A DNA stretch of 64,000 bases, from the NCBI RefSeq assembly GCF_017695955.1, contig NZ_JAAORO010000003.1, forward strand, positions 248,001 through 312,000, written 5' to 3'. Origin of the DNA: Prochlorococcus marinus XMU1419. Lineage in GTDB: Bacteria; Cyanobacteriota; Cyanobacteriia; PCC-6307; Cyanobiaceae. The position numbers and the translations under genes are program-made. The notes below the pieces were generated by a model. That model was not told where the DNA came from. It did no database searches and saw nothing but the letters and a program-made list of their open reading frames with translations. Below, piece by piece: positions 10,045 to 19,220 of the stretch (the first letter of the stretch is position 1; every line of letters starts with the position of its first letter).

Positions 10045-10647
10045 ATGACCAACCCATGGAATAATAGTCATAGGTTTTCTATATTGATGTTGATCGAAAT
10101 GGTTTCTATTTTTTCATCACTACATAAGTCTTGTAAAAGACTATTAATTTTTCTCCCTTTAATTATTGGTTTACTTATTAATCCAATCTCTGCGAACGCA
10201 CTCTATCCTAGTGATCCCTCATCAGTTGACGTACTAAAAGATGATCTTCACGGTGCAGACCTCCATAATACTGAATATGTTAAATATGATTTATCTAATC
10301 AAGATTTAGGAGAAGCTAATCTTCAAGGCGCATATATGAGCGTAACAACTGCAAAAAACTCTAGTTTTAAAGGAGCTAATATGACTGACCTCATTGCATA
10401 CGCAACTCGCTTTGATAATGCTGATTTTACTGATGCGAATCTTACCAATGGTGAACTAATGAAAAGTGTTTTTGATGGGGCAATTATTGATGGAGCAGAC
10501 TTTACTGATGCAAATCTTGATCTTTCTCAGAGAAAATCATTATGTGAAAGAGCTAGTGGAACTAACTCACTAACTGGAGTTAATACAATTGATAGTCTTG
10601 AATGCACTGGCTTAAAAGGTTACATGCCTCCAAAACCAAAAGCTTAA
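10045..10647 (+). CDS. lumenal or periplasmic pentapeptide-repeat protein
   Basis: 200 residues. A long basic-hydrophobic leader (LLIFLPLIIGLLINPISANA) ends with an ANA-type cleavage site near residue 52, so export to the thylakoid lumen or periplasm is likely. Pentapeptide repeats of the A(D/N)LXX type follow (LGEANLQGAYM, FKGANMTDL, FDNADFTDANL, IDGADFTDANL). Two late cysteines flank the C-terminal tail. The start is uncertain: an internal Met near residue 14 would also leave a signal peptide. Function is unknown; a structural or binding role is usual for the family. A terminator follows at 10685. Confidence 0.8.
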   Translation: MTNPWNNSHRFSILMLIEMVSIFSSLHKSCKRLLIFLPLIIGLLINPISANALYPSDPSSVDVLKDDLHGADLHNTEYVKYDLSNQDLGEANLQGAYMSVTTAKNSSFKGANMTDLIAYATRFDNADFTDANLTNGELMKSVFDGAIIDGADFTDANLDLSQRKSLCERASGTNSLTGVNTIDSLECTGLKGYMPPKPKA

Positions 10648-10656
10648 TATTTAAAG

Positions 10657-11025
10657 CTAACTGACTTCAGAAGGGAAGATATTACCAGGCTTTTTTGAGC
10701 CTGGTTTTTTGCTATACCACCATTCTTGTATATCAGAAGAAAATTTCTTTGAAAAAAGAGTTATAACTGTCTCAACAGGTTTTGATCCAGGCTCCAAAAT
10801 CTGTACTGAGTAAGATGGGCATTTTCTAGAAGCCATATCCGCAACGAACCTAGAACCTATTCTTCTCCAACTAGGCTCCTTACTTCTCCAAGCGAGCCTT
10901 GAACAGGGCCAGGGTAATTCTTCTCTATCATAAAGTCTGCAACATGGTCCAATTACCTTATAACTGTACTGACCTCCATAACTTGATTGAACACTACCTG
11001 TCTTGAAAAATTCAAATTTATTCAT
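10657..11025 (-). CDS. conserved hypothetical protein
   Basis: 122 residues, soluble, rich in Trp, Arg and Ser. The centre has GPCCRLYDREELPWPCSRL and then RKCPSYSVQI, giving four cysteines. I do not recognise the family beyond a picocyanobacterial hypothetical. The last codons (KKPGSKKPG) are encoded by the inverted repeat that acts as terminator for the convergent pentapeptide gene. A terminator separates it from petF upstream. Confidence 0.7.
   Translation of the reverse strand: MNKFEFFKTGSVQSSYGGQYSYKVIGPCCRLYDREELPWPCSRLAWRSKEPSWRRIGSRFVADMASRKCPSYSVQILEPGSKPVETVITLFSKKFSSDIQEWWYSKKPGSKKPGNIFPSEVS
10685..10710 (+). terminator. rho-independent terminator of the pentapeptide gene
   Basis: Stem CCAGGCT (10685-10691) pairs with AGCCTGG (10698-10704), followed by six T. 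It lies 38 bases after the stop of the pentapeptide gene and inside the 3' coding end of the convergent gene. Confidence 0.8.
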
Positions 11026-11029
11026 TTAT

Positions 11030-11058
11030 AAAAAAAAACCACCTTCATAGAGGGTGGC
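11030..11058 (-). terminator. rho-independent terminator after petF
   Basis: Read on the minus strand, CCACC (11057-11053) pairs with GGTGG (11043-11039) and a T-run follows. It is 46 bases downstream of the ferredoxin stop. Confidence 0.75.
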
Positions 11059-11103
11059 AAAGAAATAATGAATAATCAACTTAGAAAAGTTAATTTTTTA
11101 TAA

Positions 11104-11403
11104 TTAATACAATTCTTCCTCTGCATGAGTTGTAATTGTTACGTCAGATGTTGGGTACGCAACACATGTAAGAACAAAACCAGCTTCTAGTTGGTCATCA
11201 TCCAAGAAACTTTGATCTGATTGATCGACAGTGCCTGAAGTAACTTTTCCTGCACATGTTGAACATGCTCCAGCTCTGCAGGAATAAGGAAGGTCGATAC
11301 CTTGTTCTTCAGCAGCATCAAGGATGTACTGATCATCAGGTACTTCAATAGTTGAATTGAGACCTTCACCCTCACTGATTAGTGTAACTTTGTAAGAAGC
11401 CAT
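11104..11403 (-). CDS. petF: plant-type [2Fe-2S] ferredoxin
   Basis: Carries electrons from photosystem I to FNR, nitrogen assimilation and thioredoxin reductase. Length is 99 residues. The cluster cysteines are in [15 protein letters not shown], with the fourth in FVLTCVAYP. It is acidic, with a normal C-terminus (THAEEELY). It is monocistronic, with its own terminator at 11030. This is the usual photosynthetic isoform. Confidence 0.95.
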   Translation of the reverse strand: MASYKVTLISEGEGLNSTIEVPDDQYILDAAEEQGIDLPYSCRAGACSTCAGKVTSGTVDQSDQSFLDDDQLEAGFVLTCVAYPTSDVTITTHAEEELY

Positions 11404-11537
11404 TTAAAAAAAAAATTGTTGGTAATTAATACCTATCAACTACATTTTTAACATCGATTGGGTCGATATGTGAGATTTTGAAGTAAAAAATGACACAATA
11501 AAATGTATTAATGAATATCTATAAGAAAAACTTATAC

Positions 11538-12449
11538 TTATGTTTGATCGGTAGGTTTTTGAGCAGAAATGCATACCCAATCTTTTCTAGTTGATACATC
11601 CAATAATTTCAAGTCATTCTGAATTAATGTTTTTATAATTTCATCTTTTTGTGAATCTAGAATTCCACTAAAAATGACTTCCCCATTGTTTCTCAAGCAC
11701 TTATAAATATTTGGAATCATTCCTTTTATTACTTCTGCAAGAATATTGCATAAAACAAAATCAAATTGTGTGAGTTGATTTTTTAAAATTACCTCACTAA
11801 AAGATCCCAAATATGTATTTAAATTGTTTAAATCACCGAAATTTAGTTGGAAATTAGATTTTGTTGAATTTATAGCTAAATAATCATTATCCACTGCATA
11901 AACCTCTTTAGCGCCAAGCAATCTTGCGGCGACACTCAAAATCCCGCTACCACTCCCAATATCTAATATCTTTTTATCAGAAAAGAAAATATTCTCCATT
12001 TTTTCTAAGCAAAGATAAGTCGAAGGGTGACTTCCTGTACCAAAGGCTGCGCCAGGATCAATTTTTATGATTTTTTTATCTTTAAATTTCTCATTTAAAT
12101 TCATCCAACAAGGCAATATTAAAAGATTATTTCCTACTAATTCAGGTGCCCAATATTTCTTCCAGCTTGTCAACCAGTCCTCCTCTTTAATAATACTCCA
12201 ATCAAAAAATTGATTCTTCGGGGCATTAATATTTAGAAGTTTGCTAATTATTTGTTCAAAATCACACTTAGAACTTTCACCCCAATCATCGACTGGAAGC
12301 CATATATTCACCTCTTTTTTATTTTCATTTTTAATTAAATATTCAAATGAAAAACTAAATATTCCCAGCTCATTTAATTTCCAAATAATAATTTCTTCTG
12401 AATCACTTTCTATCAGAAAAGTTAGTTTATACCAATCTTTAATTGCCAT
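11538..12449 (-). CDS. prmA: ribosomal protein L11 methyltransferase
   Basis: SAM-dependent enzyme that trimethylates ribosomal protein L11. The N-terminal substrate-recognition domain is followed by [17 protein letters not shown] and the SAM motif [21 protein letters not shown], then [13 protein letters not shown], the PrmA NILA signature. Length of 303 residues is normal. It sits 18 bases downstream of serA on the same strand, so cotranscription is likely. Confidence 0.93.
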   Translation of the reverse strand: MAIKDWYKLTFLIESDSEEIIIWKLNELGIFSFSFEYLIKNENKKEVNIWLPVDDWGESSKCDFEQIISKLLNINAPKNQFFDWSIIKEEDWLTSWKKYWAPELVGNNLLILPCWMNLNEKFKDKKIIKIDPGAAFGTGSHPSTYLCLEKMENIFFSDKKILDIGSGSGILSVAARLLGAKEVYAVDNDYLAINSTKSNFQLNFGDLNNLNTYLGSFSEVILKNQLTQFDFVLCNILAEVIKGMIPNIYKCLRNNGEVIFSGILDSQKDEIIKTLIQNDLKLLDVSTRKDWVCISAQKPTDQT

Positions 12450-12467
12450 TATATAGAGCTGGCCTCT

Positions 12468-14054
12468 TTATAAAGTAACTGGATTAGCGTTGGTAATTCC
12501 CTCTACTTCAATAATGGTGTCAAGCAACTTATTAGGAATTGGATCATCAATACTTAGAACCATAACAGCTTCCCCTCTAACAATTTTGCGCCCAACTTGC
12601 ATCGAGGCAATATTTACATTGTTGCTACCTAATAAAGAACCAAGCTTGCCAATAATACCAGGCATATCCCTGTGCCTAGTAACCAGCATGTATCTACTTG
12701 GTGATACATTAACAGGATATTGATCAATACTTATAATTCTTAATTCCCCATCAGCAAAAATGCTACCTGCTACGCTATGGTCTCCATTATCTCCATAAGT
12801 GGTTAACTGAAGCGACCCACTAGCAAATTCAGGTCTCGCCTCATCTTTATTCTCGACTACCGAAATACCTCTTGAATCTGCTTCTAGAGAAGCATTCACA
12901 TAATTAATCCTATCTCCCAAAGCTTTACTTAGAAGGCCTTTTAGACTAGCTATTATTAATGGCTGAGAAGGATGTTGAACAAATTCACCTTGAAGCTTTA
13001 CTTCTAGTTTTTGAATCTGCCCACCTGAAAGCTGGCTTATAAGCAGACCCATTGTTTCAGCCAACTGCAAATGAGGTTTTAGACTATCCATAATATCAGG
13101 GCTCAAACCTGGAATATTTACTGCAGTTCTAGCAGATAAACCAAGCAATACATCTCTTATTTGTTCTGCAACATCAACAGCTACATTTTCTTGTGCTTCC
13201 CGTGTAGATGCTCCTAAATGTGGGGTAAGAATAAGATTCTTTTCAACCTTCAAAAGTGGTGAATTAGATTCCAAAGGTTCTTTAGAAAAGACATCTATTG
13301 CAGCACCTGCAATCAATGATTCATTTAAAGCTTCTGCTAATGCTTCTTCATCAATTAAGCCTCCTCGAGCACAATTAATCAATTTTGCACTACTTTTCAT
13401 ACTTTTAAGTACGTCTATATTTACTAAATTTTCTGTATCTGGTGTGCGAGGCAAATGCAAAGTTACATAATCAGATTGTTTGAATAAATCCTCTAGTTCA
13501 GATAGTTTAACTTGTATTTGTTGAGCCCTTTCAGTTGAGACAAAGGGATCATATCCGTAAACATCCATTCCTAATGCATTAGCAACTTTCGCTACATGAG
13601 CACCAATTTTCCCTAAACCTACTACACCTAATTTTTTCTTATAAAGCTCATTACCAACAAATTTCTTTCTTTCCCATTTACCTGACAAAGTACTACTATT
13701 AGCAATTGGAATATGTCTAGATAAAGCCAACATCATAGCTATGGTATGTTCAGCAGCAGCTATTGTGTTGCCCCCTGGAGAATTAACAACAAGAACTCCT
13801 TTTTGCGTTGCAGCCTTAACATCTACATTATCAACTCCAACTCCTGCTCTTCCAATAATTCTCAGTTTACTTGAAGAGTTAATAATTTCTCCGGTCACTT
13901 GAGTACCAGAGCGAATCATTAAAGCATCATAATCTTTAATAATAGAAGCTAGCTCAGAGTCTGAGATTCCTATCTTCTGATCAACCTGAGCAACTTGTGA
14001 AAGAATATCGATTCCTGTTTGATCAATTGGATCTGTAATGAGAACTTTTGTCAT
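12468..14054 (-). CDS. serA: D-3-phosphoglycerate dehydrogenase
   Basis: First step of serine synthesis: oxidises 3-phosphoglycerate with NAD+. It is the long form (528 residues): substrate domain, NAD domain (LGVVGLGKIGAHVAKVANALGM), catalytic Arg/Glu/His regions (NCARGGLIDEEAL, LTPHLGAST), an intervening domain, and a C-terminal ACT regulatory domain (YMLVTRHRDMPGIIGKLG). The ACT domain suggests feedback by serine or a related ligand. prmA follows. Confidence 0.96.
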   Translation of the reverse strand: MTKVLITDPIDQTGIDILSQVAQVDQKIGISDSELASIIKDYDALMIRSGTQVTGEIINSSSKLRIIGRAGVGVDNVDVKAATQKGVLVVNSPGGNTIAAAEHTIAMMLALSRHIPIANSSTLSGKWERKKFVGNELYKKKLGVVGLGKIGAHVAKVANALGMDVYGYDPFVSTERAQQIQVKLSELEDLFKQSDYVTLHLPRTPDTENLVNIDVLKSMKSSAKLINCARGGLIDEEALAEALNESLIAGAAIDVFSKEPLESNSPLLKVEKNLILTPHLGASTREAQENVAVDVAEQIRDVLLGLSARTAVNIPGLSPDIMDSLKPHLQLAETMGLLISQLSGGQIQKLEVKLQGEFVQHPSQPLIIASLKGLLSKALGDRINYVNASLEADSRGISVVENKDEARPEFASGSLQLTTYGDNGDHSVAGSIFADGELRIISIDQYPVNVSPSRYMLVTRHRDMPGIIGKLGSLLGSNNVNIASMQVGRKIVRGEAVMVLSIDDPIPNKLLDTIIEVEGITNANPVTL

Positions 14055-14153
14055 TTAAGATTGGTTCTTTAATCTTTTACTTTAACTTAATCTATAGTGT
14101 ATGTATCTTATTTTATTAATTTGAATAACACACAAACATTTGAGGATTGAAAT

Positions 14154-14720
14154 TTGACTAAAAGTATTGTGATATTTGAAGACATTGATAAATGTATCCA
14201 GCTATTTGATGTTTTCAAAGAAAAATCAGTAATGCTCTCTGAAGCTATTTTGATCCCACCAATAAGTGAGAAAATATCATCAGACGAAACAGAATTGCTC
14301 AATGCGAAAGCAAATATCTTATTCAAATCTCAAAATTTTGAAGATATAAGAATCTTAAATCCTAAACTTGATAGAAAGATTAGACAACAAGATATGAGTA
14401 GATGGCTAATGCCATTTGGGTTTATAGCTGGAATAGCTTTTTCAAATATGACAAATTTATCTACCTTCAGCTTTCTTGGTTTAAATAATATCGGGCAATC
14501 ATTAATTGGAGGTCTTTTAGGAATGGGTTCAGGATATTTAGGAAGCATTGTTTCTTCTGCAAGTATCAACATTAATAGAAATAAAGAGTTAAGATCGATC
14601 ATTAATTTTAATAAAGAGGGTAAATGGCTTGTTCTACTTGAAAATCAAATTGGAGCTGAATTACCATGGGCTTTGATAAAACAATCAGAAGCAAAAGATG
14701 TAATTTTTTTAGAAGGCTAA
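14154..14720 (+). CDS. conserved cyanobacterial membrane-associated hypothetical protein
   Basis: 188 residues with a TTG start at 14154. A soluble first half is followed by a Gly-rich hydrophobic central stretch (WLMPFGFIAGIAFSNM to IGGLLGMGSGYLGSIVSSA, about residues 82-140) that may form two membrane helices, then a soluble end. Its stop abuts the ATG of the S4-domain gene, so the two are probably coupled. I do not know its function. Confidence 0.75.
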   Translation: MTKSIVIFEDIDKCIQLFDVFKEKSVMLSEAILIPPISEKISSDETELLNAKANILFKSQNFEDIRILNPKLDRKIRQQDMSRWLMPFGFIAGIAFSNMTNLSTFSFLGLNNIGQSLIGGLLGMGSGYLGSIVSSASININRNKELRSIINFNKEGKWLVLLENQIGAELPWALIKQSEAKDVIFLEG

Positions 14721-15512
14721 ATGATTGACTTAAAAGAGATCTTAATAAATTCAAATTACAAAAAAGAAACTGAGGAATTAATAAATATTGCTAACTTAGC
14801 CTACAAACACTGGGAAACTTATTGGACTGGGTTTAATTCAACTTATGTTTGCGAAGAGATTTTAAAAGATTTTGAAAATTTAAATGATTTCAAATTTTTT
14901 ATTTATGGAGGATTCTCCTCTGCCCAAAGATCTAGGATAGCTTGCTTTAGAGGAGATAATGTTCCTGAAGAGGATGCGCTAAAAAGTAATTTTCCAGCTC
15001 AAGGAATAAAAATTAATGGAAATTTTTTATTTGATAATGCTACACAAGACGACTTTAGATCCCTCCTAATTGAAAATGGGGTTAATCAAATAAAAGTTGG
15101 AGATATATGGACTATTGGCGATAGGGGAGCACAAGGGATAATAGATAATTCAAATATTAAGCATCTAGATGAAAAGATTTTTTATTTAAGAGACGTAAAA
15201 GTAAAAGTTAATGTAGTAGGTATAGATGAATTACAAATACCTGCTGGAAGATCAAAAAAACTTGTCAATACAGTAGAAGCTTCAACAAGATTAGATGCTA
15301 TAGCTTCAGCTGGATTTAGGGTATCACGAACCAAAATCATTGAAAGGATAGAAAATGGAATGCTCAGATTAAATGGAAGCAAAGTTAATAAGCCAACAAT
15401 TAATCTAAAAATTGGCGACAAACTAGAACTTGAAAATAAAGGATTTATTGAAATTCTAAATTTAGAAATAACCAAAAGAGAACGATGGAAAGTTAAATTA
15501 CTTAGAAAATGA
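14721..15512 (+). CDS. photosystem II S4-domain protein (YlmH-like)
   Basis: 263 residues with an S4 RNA-binding domain at the C-terminus (about 185-250: RLDAIASAGFRVSRTKIIERIENGMLRLNG). The N-terminal two thirds match the YlmH-like proteins of cyanobacteria, annotated as photosystem II S4-domain proteins, including FFIYGGFSSAQRSRIACF and VGDIWTIGDRGAQGI. It probably binds RNA. A direct photosystem II role is an annotation tradition and is not shown by the sequence. Confidence 0.85.
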   Translation: MIDLKEILINSNYKKETEELINIANLAYKHWETYWTGFNSTYVCEEILKDFENLNDFKFFIYGGFSSAQRSRIACFRGDNVPEEDALKSNFPAQGIKINGNFLFDNATQDDFRSLLIENGVNQIKVGDIWTIGDRGAQGIIDNSNIKHLDEKIFYLRDVKVKVNVVGIDELQIPAGRSKKLVNTVEASTRLDAIASAGFRVSRTKIIERIENGMLRLNGSKVNKPTINLKIGDKLELENKGFIEILNLEITKRERWKVKLLRK

Positions 15513-15561
15513 AACGCAACCTGCTATTTTCTTATAAGGGGGATTAAAAATTCCTCAATTT

Positions 15562-15633
15562 GGGCGATTAGCTCAGTGGTAGAGCACTACCTCGACACGG
15601 TAGTGGCCACTGGTTCGAATCCAGTATCGCCCA
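15562..15633 (+). tRNA. tRNA-Val (GAC)
   Basis: 72 bases folding as a full cloverleaf: acceptor GGGCGAT/ATCGCCC, D-stem GCTC/GAGC, anticodon stem CTACC/GGTAG, T-arm ACTGG-TTCGAAT-CCAGT, discriminator A. CCA is not encoded. The anticodon GAC (15594-15596) reads GUC and GUU. The base before it (position 33) is C rather than the near-universal U. Confidence 0.95.
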
Positions 15634-15700
15634 TTAAAACTTTTGACGAACTAGGTTATATCCACAGAAAATAATTTCATTTTTTAGATTGTTAAAAAAG

Positions 15701-16318
15701 ATGAAACTTAATCAAATAATTAATCTACATAAGGGGCTCACTGCATTTGTAGTGATAGGTCTTATGATTTTTTTTGATAATTTTACGATTGCTCCCTACG
15801 TTTATTTAGCACTGCATGGTACTTATGGATTACTTTGGCTTCTAAAAGAAAAGATATTCCCAGATCCTTATTTTAAAGAAAAAATCAATTTTTTAACTTC
15901 AGTTACTGGTTTTATTTTCCTTGGAAGTTACTGGGTAGCTCCCTACATTCTTATCTCATCTCAGAAATCTGTTCCAAATATCGTAATAGCTGTATCTGTG
16001 TCTATAAATATAATTGGTGTGTTTCTACACTTTGCAAGTGATGCCCAAAAATATTTTTCTCTTAAATTAAAAAAAGATCTAATTAAAGAAGGATTTTTCA
16101 AAAATATAAGGAATACAAATTATCTAGGAGAAATACTAATTTATCTATCATTCGCCATACTTTCAATGAGTTTCATACCATTAGTAATTCTTGCAATATT
16201 TTTCTCTATAGTTTTTCTACCAAGAATGATAAAAAAAGATAAATCGCTTTCAAAATATGATTCATTCGAAGAATACAAAAAGAAAAGTGGCCTTATATTG
16301 CCTAAATTAAATGCCTGA
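15701..16318 (+). CDS. membrane methyltransferase-like protein (isoprenylcysteine/phospholipid methyltransferase fold)
   Basis: About 205 residues with five or so membrane helices. The C-terminal NIRNTNYLGEILIYLSFAIL followed by FLPRMIKKDKSLSKYDSFEEYKKKSGLILP resembles the end of the ICMT/PEMT and steroid-reductase-like families, which use SAM or NADPH at the membrane. ATG at 15701 is preferred; a TTG lies 12 bases upstream. It overlaps the next gene by 8 bases. The substrate is unknown. Confidence 0.7.
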   Translation: MKLNQIINLHKGLTAFVVIGLMIFFDNFTIAPYVYLALHGTYGLLWLLKEKIFPDPYFKEKINFLTSVTGFIFLGSYWVAPYILISSQKSVPNIVIAVSVSINIIGVFLHFASDAQKYFSLKLKKDLIKEGFFKNIRNTNYLGEILIYLSFAILSMSFIPLVILAIFFSIVFLPRMIKKDKSLSKYDSFEEYKKKSGLILPKLNA

Positions 16319-16862
16319 TAACAACTTACCCAGTTGGAGGCAAGATTTAAAATCTTCTAGAAAAAAAGAGGGCAAATCACCCTCTAATAGATGGATACAG
16401 CTTGCAACAGTCAGCGAAGAAAATGAGCCAAGATTAAGAACAGTTGTTTTCAGAGGATGGCACAAAGATAGTTCAATGATTATTTTTACAGATAGAAGAA
16501 GTGAAAAAATTGGACATTTAAAATCCAACCCCAATGCAGAAATATTATGGTTCTTTTTGAAAACCAAATCACAATATAGATTCAAAGGAAAAATACATGA
16601 ATTAAGTGATAACAAAAATTATTGGGATTTATTATCAGAAAAATCAAAATCTTCTTGGTTTTGGGGATCTCCTGGAGAGAAAATAAACCCTAAAGTCCAA
16701 TCTTCTTATGAAATATTATCCAATCTTCCTAAGTCAGAAAATTTTGCAGTTCTAAATTTTGAAATCGATTCAGTAGATCTTCTTAAATTAGAACAGCCTG
16801 TTCATAAAAGATATCTTTGGGAAAAGAGTAAGAAATGGGAAAAAGTTGAAATTAATCCTTAA
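16311..16862 (+). CDS. pyridoxamine 5'-phosphate oxidase-like FMN protein
   Basis: 183 residues with the split-barrel flavin fold. The N-terminal RWIQLATVSEENEPRLRTVVFRGW, TDRRSEKIGHLKSNPNAEILWFF and the C-terminal KRYLWEKSKKWEKVEINP match the PNPOx-like family common in cyanobacteria. It probably binds FMN. It may act on a different substrate from true PdxH. Translationally coupled to the preceding membrane protein by an 8-base overlap. Confidence 0.8.
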   Translation: MPDNNLPSWRQDLKSSRKKEGKSPSNRWIQLATVSEENEPRLRTVVFRGWHKDSSMIIFTDRRSEKIGHLKSNPNAEILWFFLKTKSQYRFKGKIHELSDNKNYWDLLSEKSKSSWFWGSPGEKINPKVQSSYEILSNLPKSENFAVLNFEIDSVDLLKLEQPVHKRYLWEKSKKWEKVEINP

Positions 16863-16936
16863 ATATTTCTAAATTGTATATTTAGGTTGAAAAACATATA
16901 GTGATCAGTCAGTTTTAAAAAAGAAGTATTATTCAT

Positions 16937-17110
16937 ATGAATTTCTCAGAAATTCCAGAAAACCCTTTTATTTTTTTATCTTGGGTGACTGCTATAGGGC
17001 TATTTATAAGTCTTTCTGAAGCAACAATTAAAATAAAACTTGAGAAGAGAAACAGTTATAGAAAAAGGTTAGAACTAATCAATAACCTTTATCCTAAAAA
17101 GTTAGCTTGA
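16937..17110 (+). CDS. small single-helix membrane protein
   Basis: 57 residues from ATG at 16937. The hydrophobic segment PFIFLSWVTAIGLFISLSEA is followed by a basic, helical tail (KIKLEKRNSYRKRLELINN). Its 3' end overlaps the convergent DoxX gene by 9 bases. Function is unknown. Confidence 0.6.
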   Translation: MNFSEIPENPFIFLSWVTAIGLFISLSEATIKIKLEKRNSYRKRLELINNLYPKKLA

Positions 17111-17653
17111 AGTATCTGAGAGTATGTTCGCTTGCAGAAATTGAAATAAGCCTCCTTTACTTGCTTCTTCTTTAACTTCAACTTCCCTAGAATTTTTTGA
17201 TTTTGTTGAAGGAATGATTTCCTCTTCATCTTCAGATTTCAAAATTCTAATAATAACTTCATCTAAGGAGAAATTACCAGGCCCTGTTAATGCAATTGAA
17301 GTTGCTGAAGCGAAATACAAAAGTAAAAGCTCTAGTAAGAAAATATTAAAACCTGAAGTGACAAGTGCATGGTATATAGCGACAGAAATTGTTCCCACAA
17401 TTGCCAAAGCCCCGAATCTTGTAGCTAATCCGATAATTAGTAGCCAACTACCACCTATTTCGGAGAATGCTGCTATGTATGATAAAAATATTGGGAATGG
17501 GAGATGTAAAGGTCTGACAAAAGCGTCAGCGAAATTTTCTATATTTGCTAATTTCTCATAACCGTGATGAATAAGAACAGTTCCAGTTATAACCCTAAGA
17601 ATTAATAAAGCAGTATCTTTGCTAAACGACTTGGTAAGAATTGTTGAAAGCAC
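17102..17653 (-). CDS. DoxX family membrane protein
   Basis: 183 residues with four hydrophobic helices in the first 130. It carries the family pattern LILRVITGTVLIHHGYEKL and PFPIFLSYIAAFSEIGGSWLLIIG. A charged cytosolic tail (EDEEEIIPSTKSKNSREVEVKEEA) follows. DoxX-like proteins are linked to redox or stress functions in other bacteria; the role here is unknown. A second DoxX protein lies at 43251. Confidence 0.85.
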   Translation of the reverse strand: MLSTILTKSFSKDTALLILRVITGTVLIHHGYEKLANIENFADAFVRPLHLPFPIFLSYIAAFSEIGGSWLLIIGLATRFGALAIVGTISVAIYHALVTSGFNIFLLELLLLYFASATSIALTGPGNFSLDEVIIRILKSEDEEEIIPSTKSKNSREVEVKEEASKGGLFQFLQANILSDTSS

Positions 17654-17789
17654 TATAAAAAAATTATCCTTAAGTAAAAATAACTAGTCACGGTATCCAT
17701 CGTGGATTAAACCGCAAAAGTCGCGCCTAATTAAGTATTTATACTTAGTACTCTAATAAATTCTTATCCTGATTAGGAAGTCAACTAAG

Positions 17790-18944
17790 TTAAAAATTAT
17801 TTTTTGAATAATTTTCTAATATTATCTGATTGATTTTCGGAATATTTTCTTTAAATTTGAAAAACCCTTTTTTGGCGAATTTCCAAGCAAATAAATCTTC
17901 ATCTCTAACAAGGTTAAAAATTTTTTTATGGTGTAAATTTTTAAATTCAGTTATGAAATCATAATTTTCTCCCACTCCAGGATAAATAATGTCTATTTCA
18001 TTAGTATTTTTAAAAGTATTTTCCAATGAATAAGGATCAATCTGTTCAACATTATCAAATTGCTCTACAAATTCAGAGACCAAATCTTGTTTAAATTTCA
18101 AAACAGATTCAGACAATTTAATTTGTCTTTGTTCATTTTTTAAAAGGATAATAAATACTTTTTTATAGCTTAGAAGTAAATTTTTAAGGGTTGCAAGGTG
18201 CAGATCATTTTCAAACATAATCAGATTATCTGATTTAGGATCCATATCATTTTTATAAATCTCATCTTCAAATGGTATTTGATTAGATTCTTCAAGAAAA
18301 ATTTGTTGATTACTTATTTTTTCTACATTAAATCTATTATTTGAAAACTTTCTGAGGTTTGATGATGAAAAAAGATATTGTTTTCCCTTCGTTTGCAATC
18401 CTCCTACCCATCTCCAGCTAAGGAGATTAGATGAAGCATCTCCATCAAAAAGATATTTAAAGAAAAACTTTGCTCCCAATTGCCATGGGAGGCCTAAATT
18501 AAATATCCAAGTACTCGCAAACCACATTCTTGTATGGTTATGCAAATAGTTGTACTGCTTTAATTCATGGACCCAAGAATTAAAAAAATCTAATTCTGTA
18601 TTACCATTAATTGCACTTTCATATAGCTCATAATCAAAATCGAGATTGTTTTCTGAAATAAAGTTTTTCCAAACTTTAGGTCTATTTTCCAACCACCCTT
18701 TCCAGTAAACTCTCCAAAATATTTCTTCAACAAATTTAGTTGAATTTTTGATTTTGTACTTACTTTTAATATCATGTATCAGATCATATTCCGATAATAT
18801 TCTGTGAGTAATGAAAGGCGATAATTTTGAAACTGAACTTTCGTTATTTGGCCCAAAATCAAAATTTCTTAATTTTGCATAATCATTGATTTTGTATTTC
18901 GCAAAATTTTCCCAGGTTTTTTGAGCTTTTAATAAAAATGACAT
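17790..18944 (-). CDS. photolyase/cryptochrome-like protein with swapped domains
   Basis: 384 residues. The first 205 match the helical FAD-binding domain of photolyases: NYLHNHTRMWFASTW (131-145), then LFDGDASSNLLSWRWVGG (165-182), a version of the DGDxxxNxxxWxW flavin signature. The alpha/beta domain that normally precedes it is missing at the N-terminus. Residues 240-384 instead begin LIMFENDLHLATLKNLL, close to the photolyase opening strand (WFRxDLRLxDNxAL), and end FAWKFAKKGFFKFKENIPK, which resembles the end of that domain. A circular permutation is inferred. Whether it repairs DNA or senses blue light cannot be told. Confidence 0.7.
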   Translation of the reverse strand: MSFLLKAQKTWENFAKYKINDYAKLRNFDFGPNNESSVSKLSPFITHRILSEYDLIHDIKSKYKIKNSTKFVEEIFWRVYWKGWLENRPKVWKNFISENNLDFDYELYESAINGNTELDFFNSWVHELKQYNYLHNHTRMWFASTWIFNLGLPWQLGAKFFFKYLFDGDASSNLLSWRWVGGLQTKGKQYLFSSSNLRKFSNNRFNVEKISNQQIFLEESNQIPFEDEIYKNDMDPKSDNLIMFENDLHLATLKNLLLSYKKVFIILLKNEQRQIKLSESVLKFKQDLVSEFVEQFDNVEQIDPYSLENTFKNTNEIDIIYPGVGENYDFITEFKNLHHKKIFNLVRDEDLFAWKFAKKGFFKFKENIPKINQIILENYSKNNF

Positions 18945-19127
18945 TTCTCCTAACTTTAAAAAATTTTTTTTGGTATTGATAGAAATTTCAAAAATTTGAT
19001 TTCAAATTTATCCTTAAAATTTTCTATTTCACTTTTAAGTAAATATGTTTGATTGAAGTATTTAATTTAAACGTCTTATAAGTACATTTTATACTTTTAA
19101 ATCGCTCTCTGCGTAGGAGGATATTTA

Positions 19128-19181
19128 GTGGTCAATTACTTTTTAGATCTAATTTTTATTTTCAAATCTTTATTTAAATGA
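19128..19181 (+). other. possible 17-residue mini-ORF with strong ribosome site
   Basis: GTG at 19128 follows TAGGAGGATATTTA, an unusually strong Shine-Dalgarno for this genome, and opens an 18-codon frame ending TGA. A TATACT box lies about 40 bases upstream. It could be a leader peptide for the ligase-like gene or the stub of a lost gene. Nothing else is seen in the 276-base gap. Confidence 0.25.
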
Positions 19182-19220
19182 TTTTTTCTAAAAGATTTTT
19201 AAATATTTATCAAAATTATT

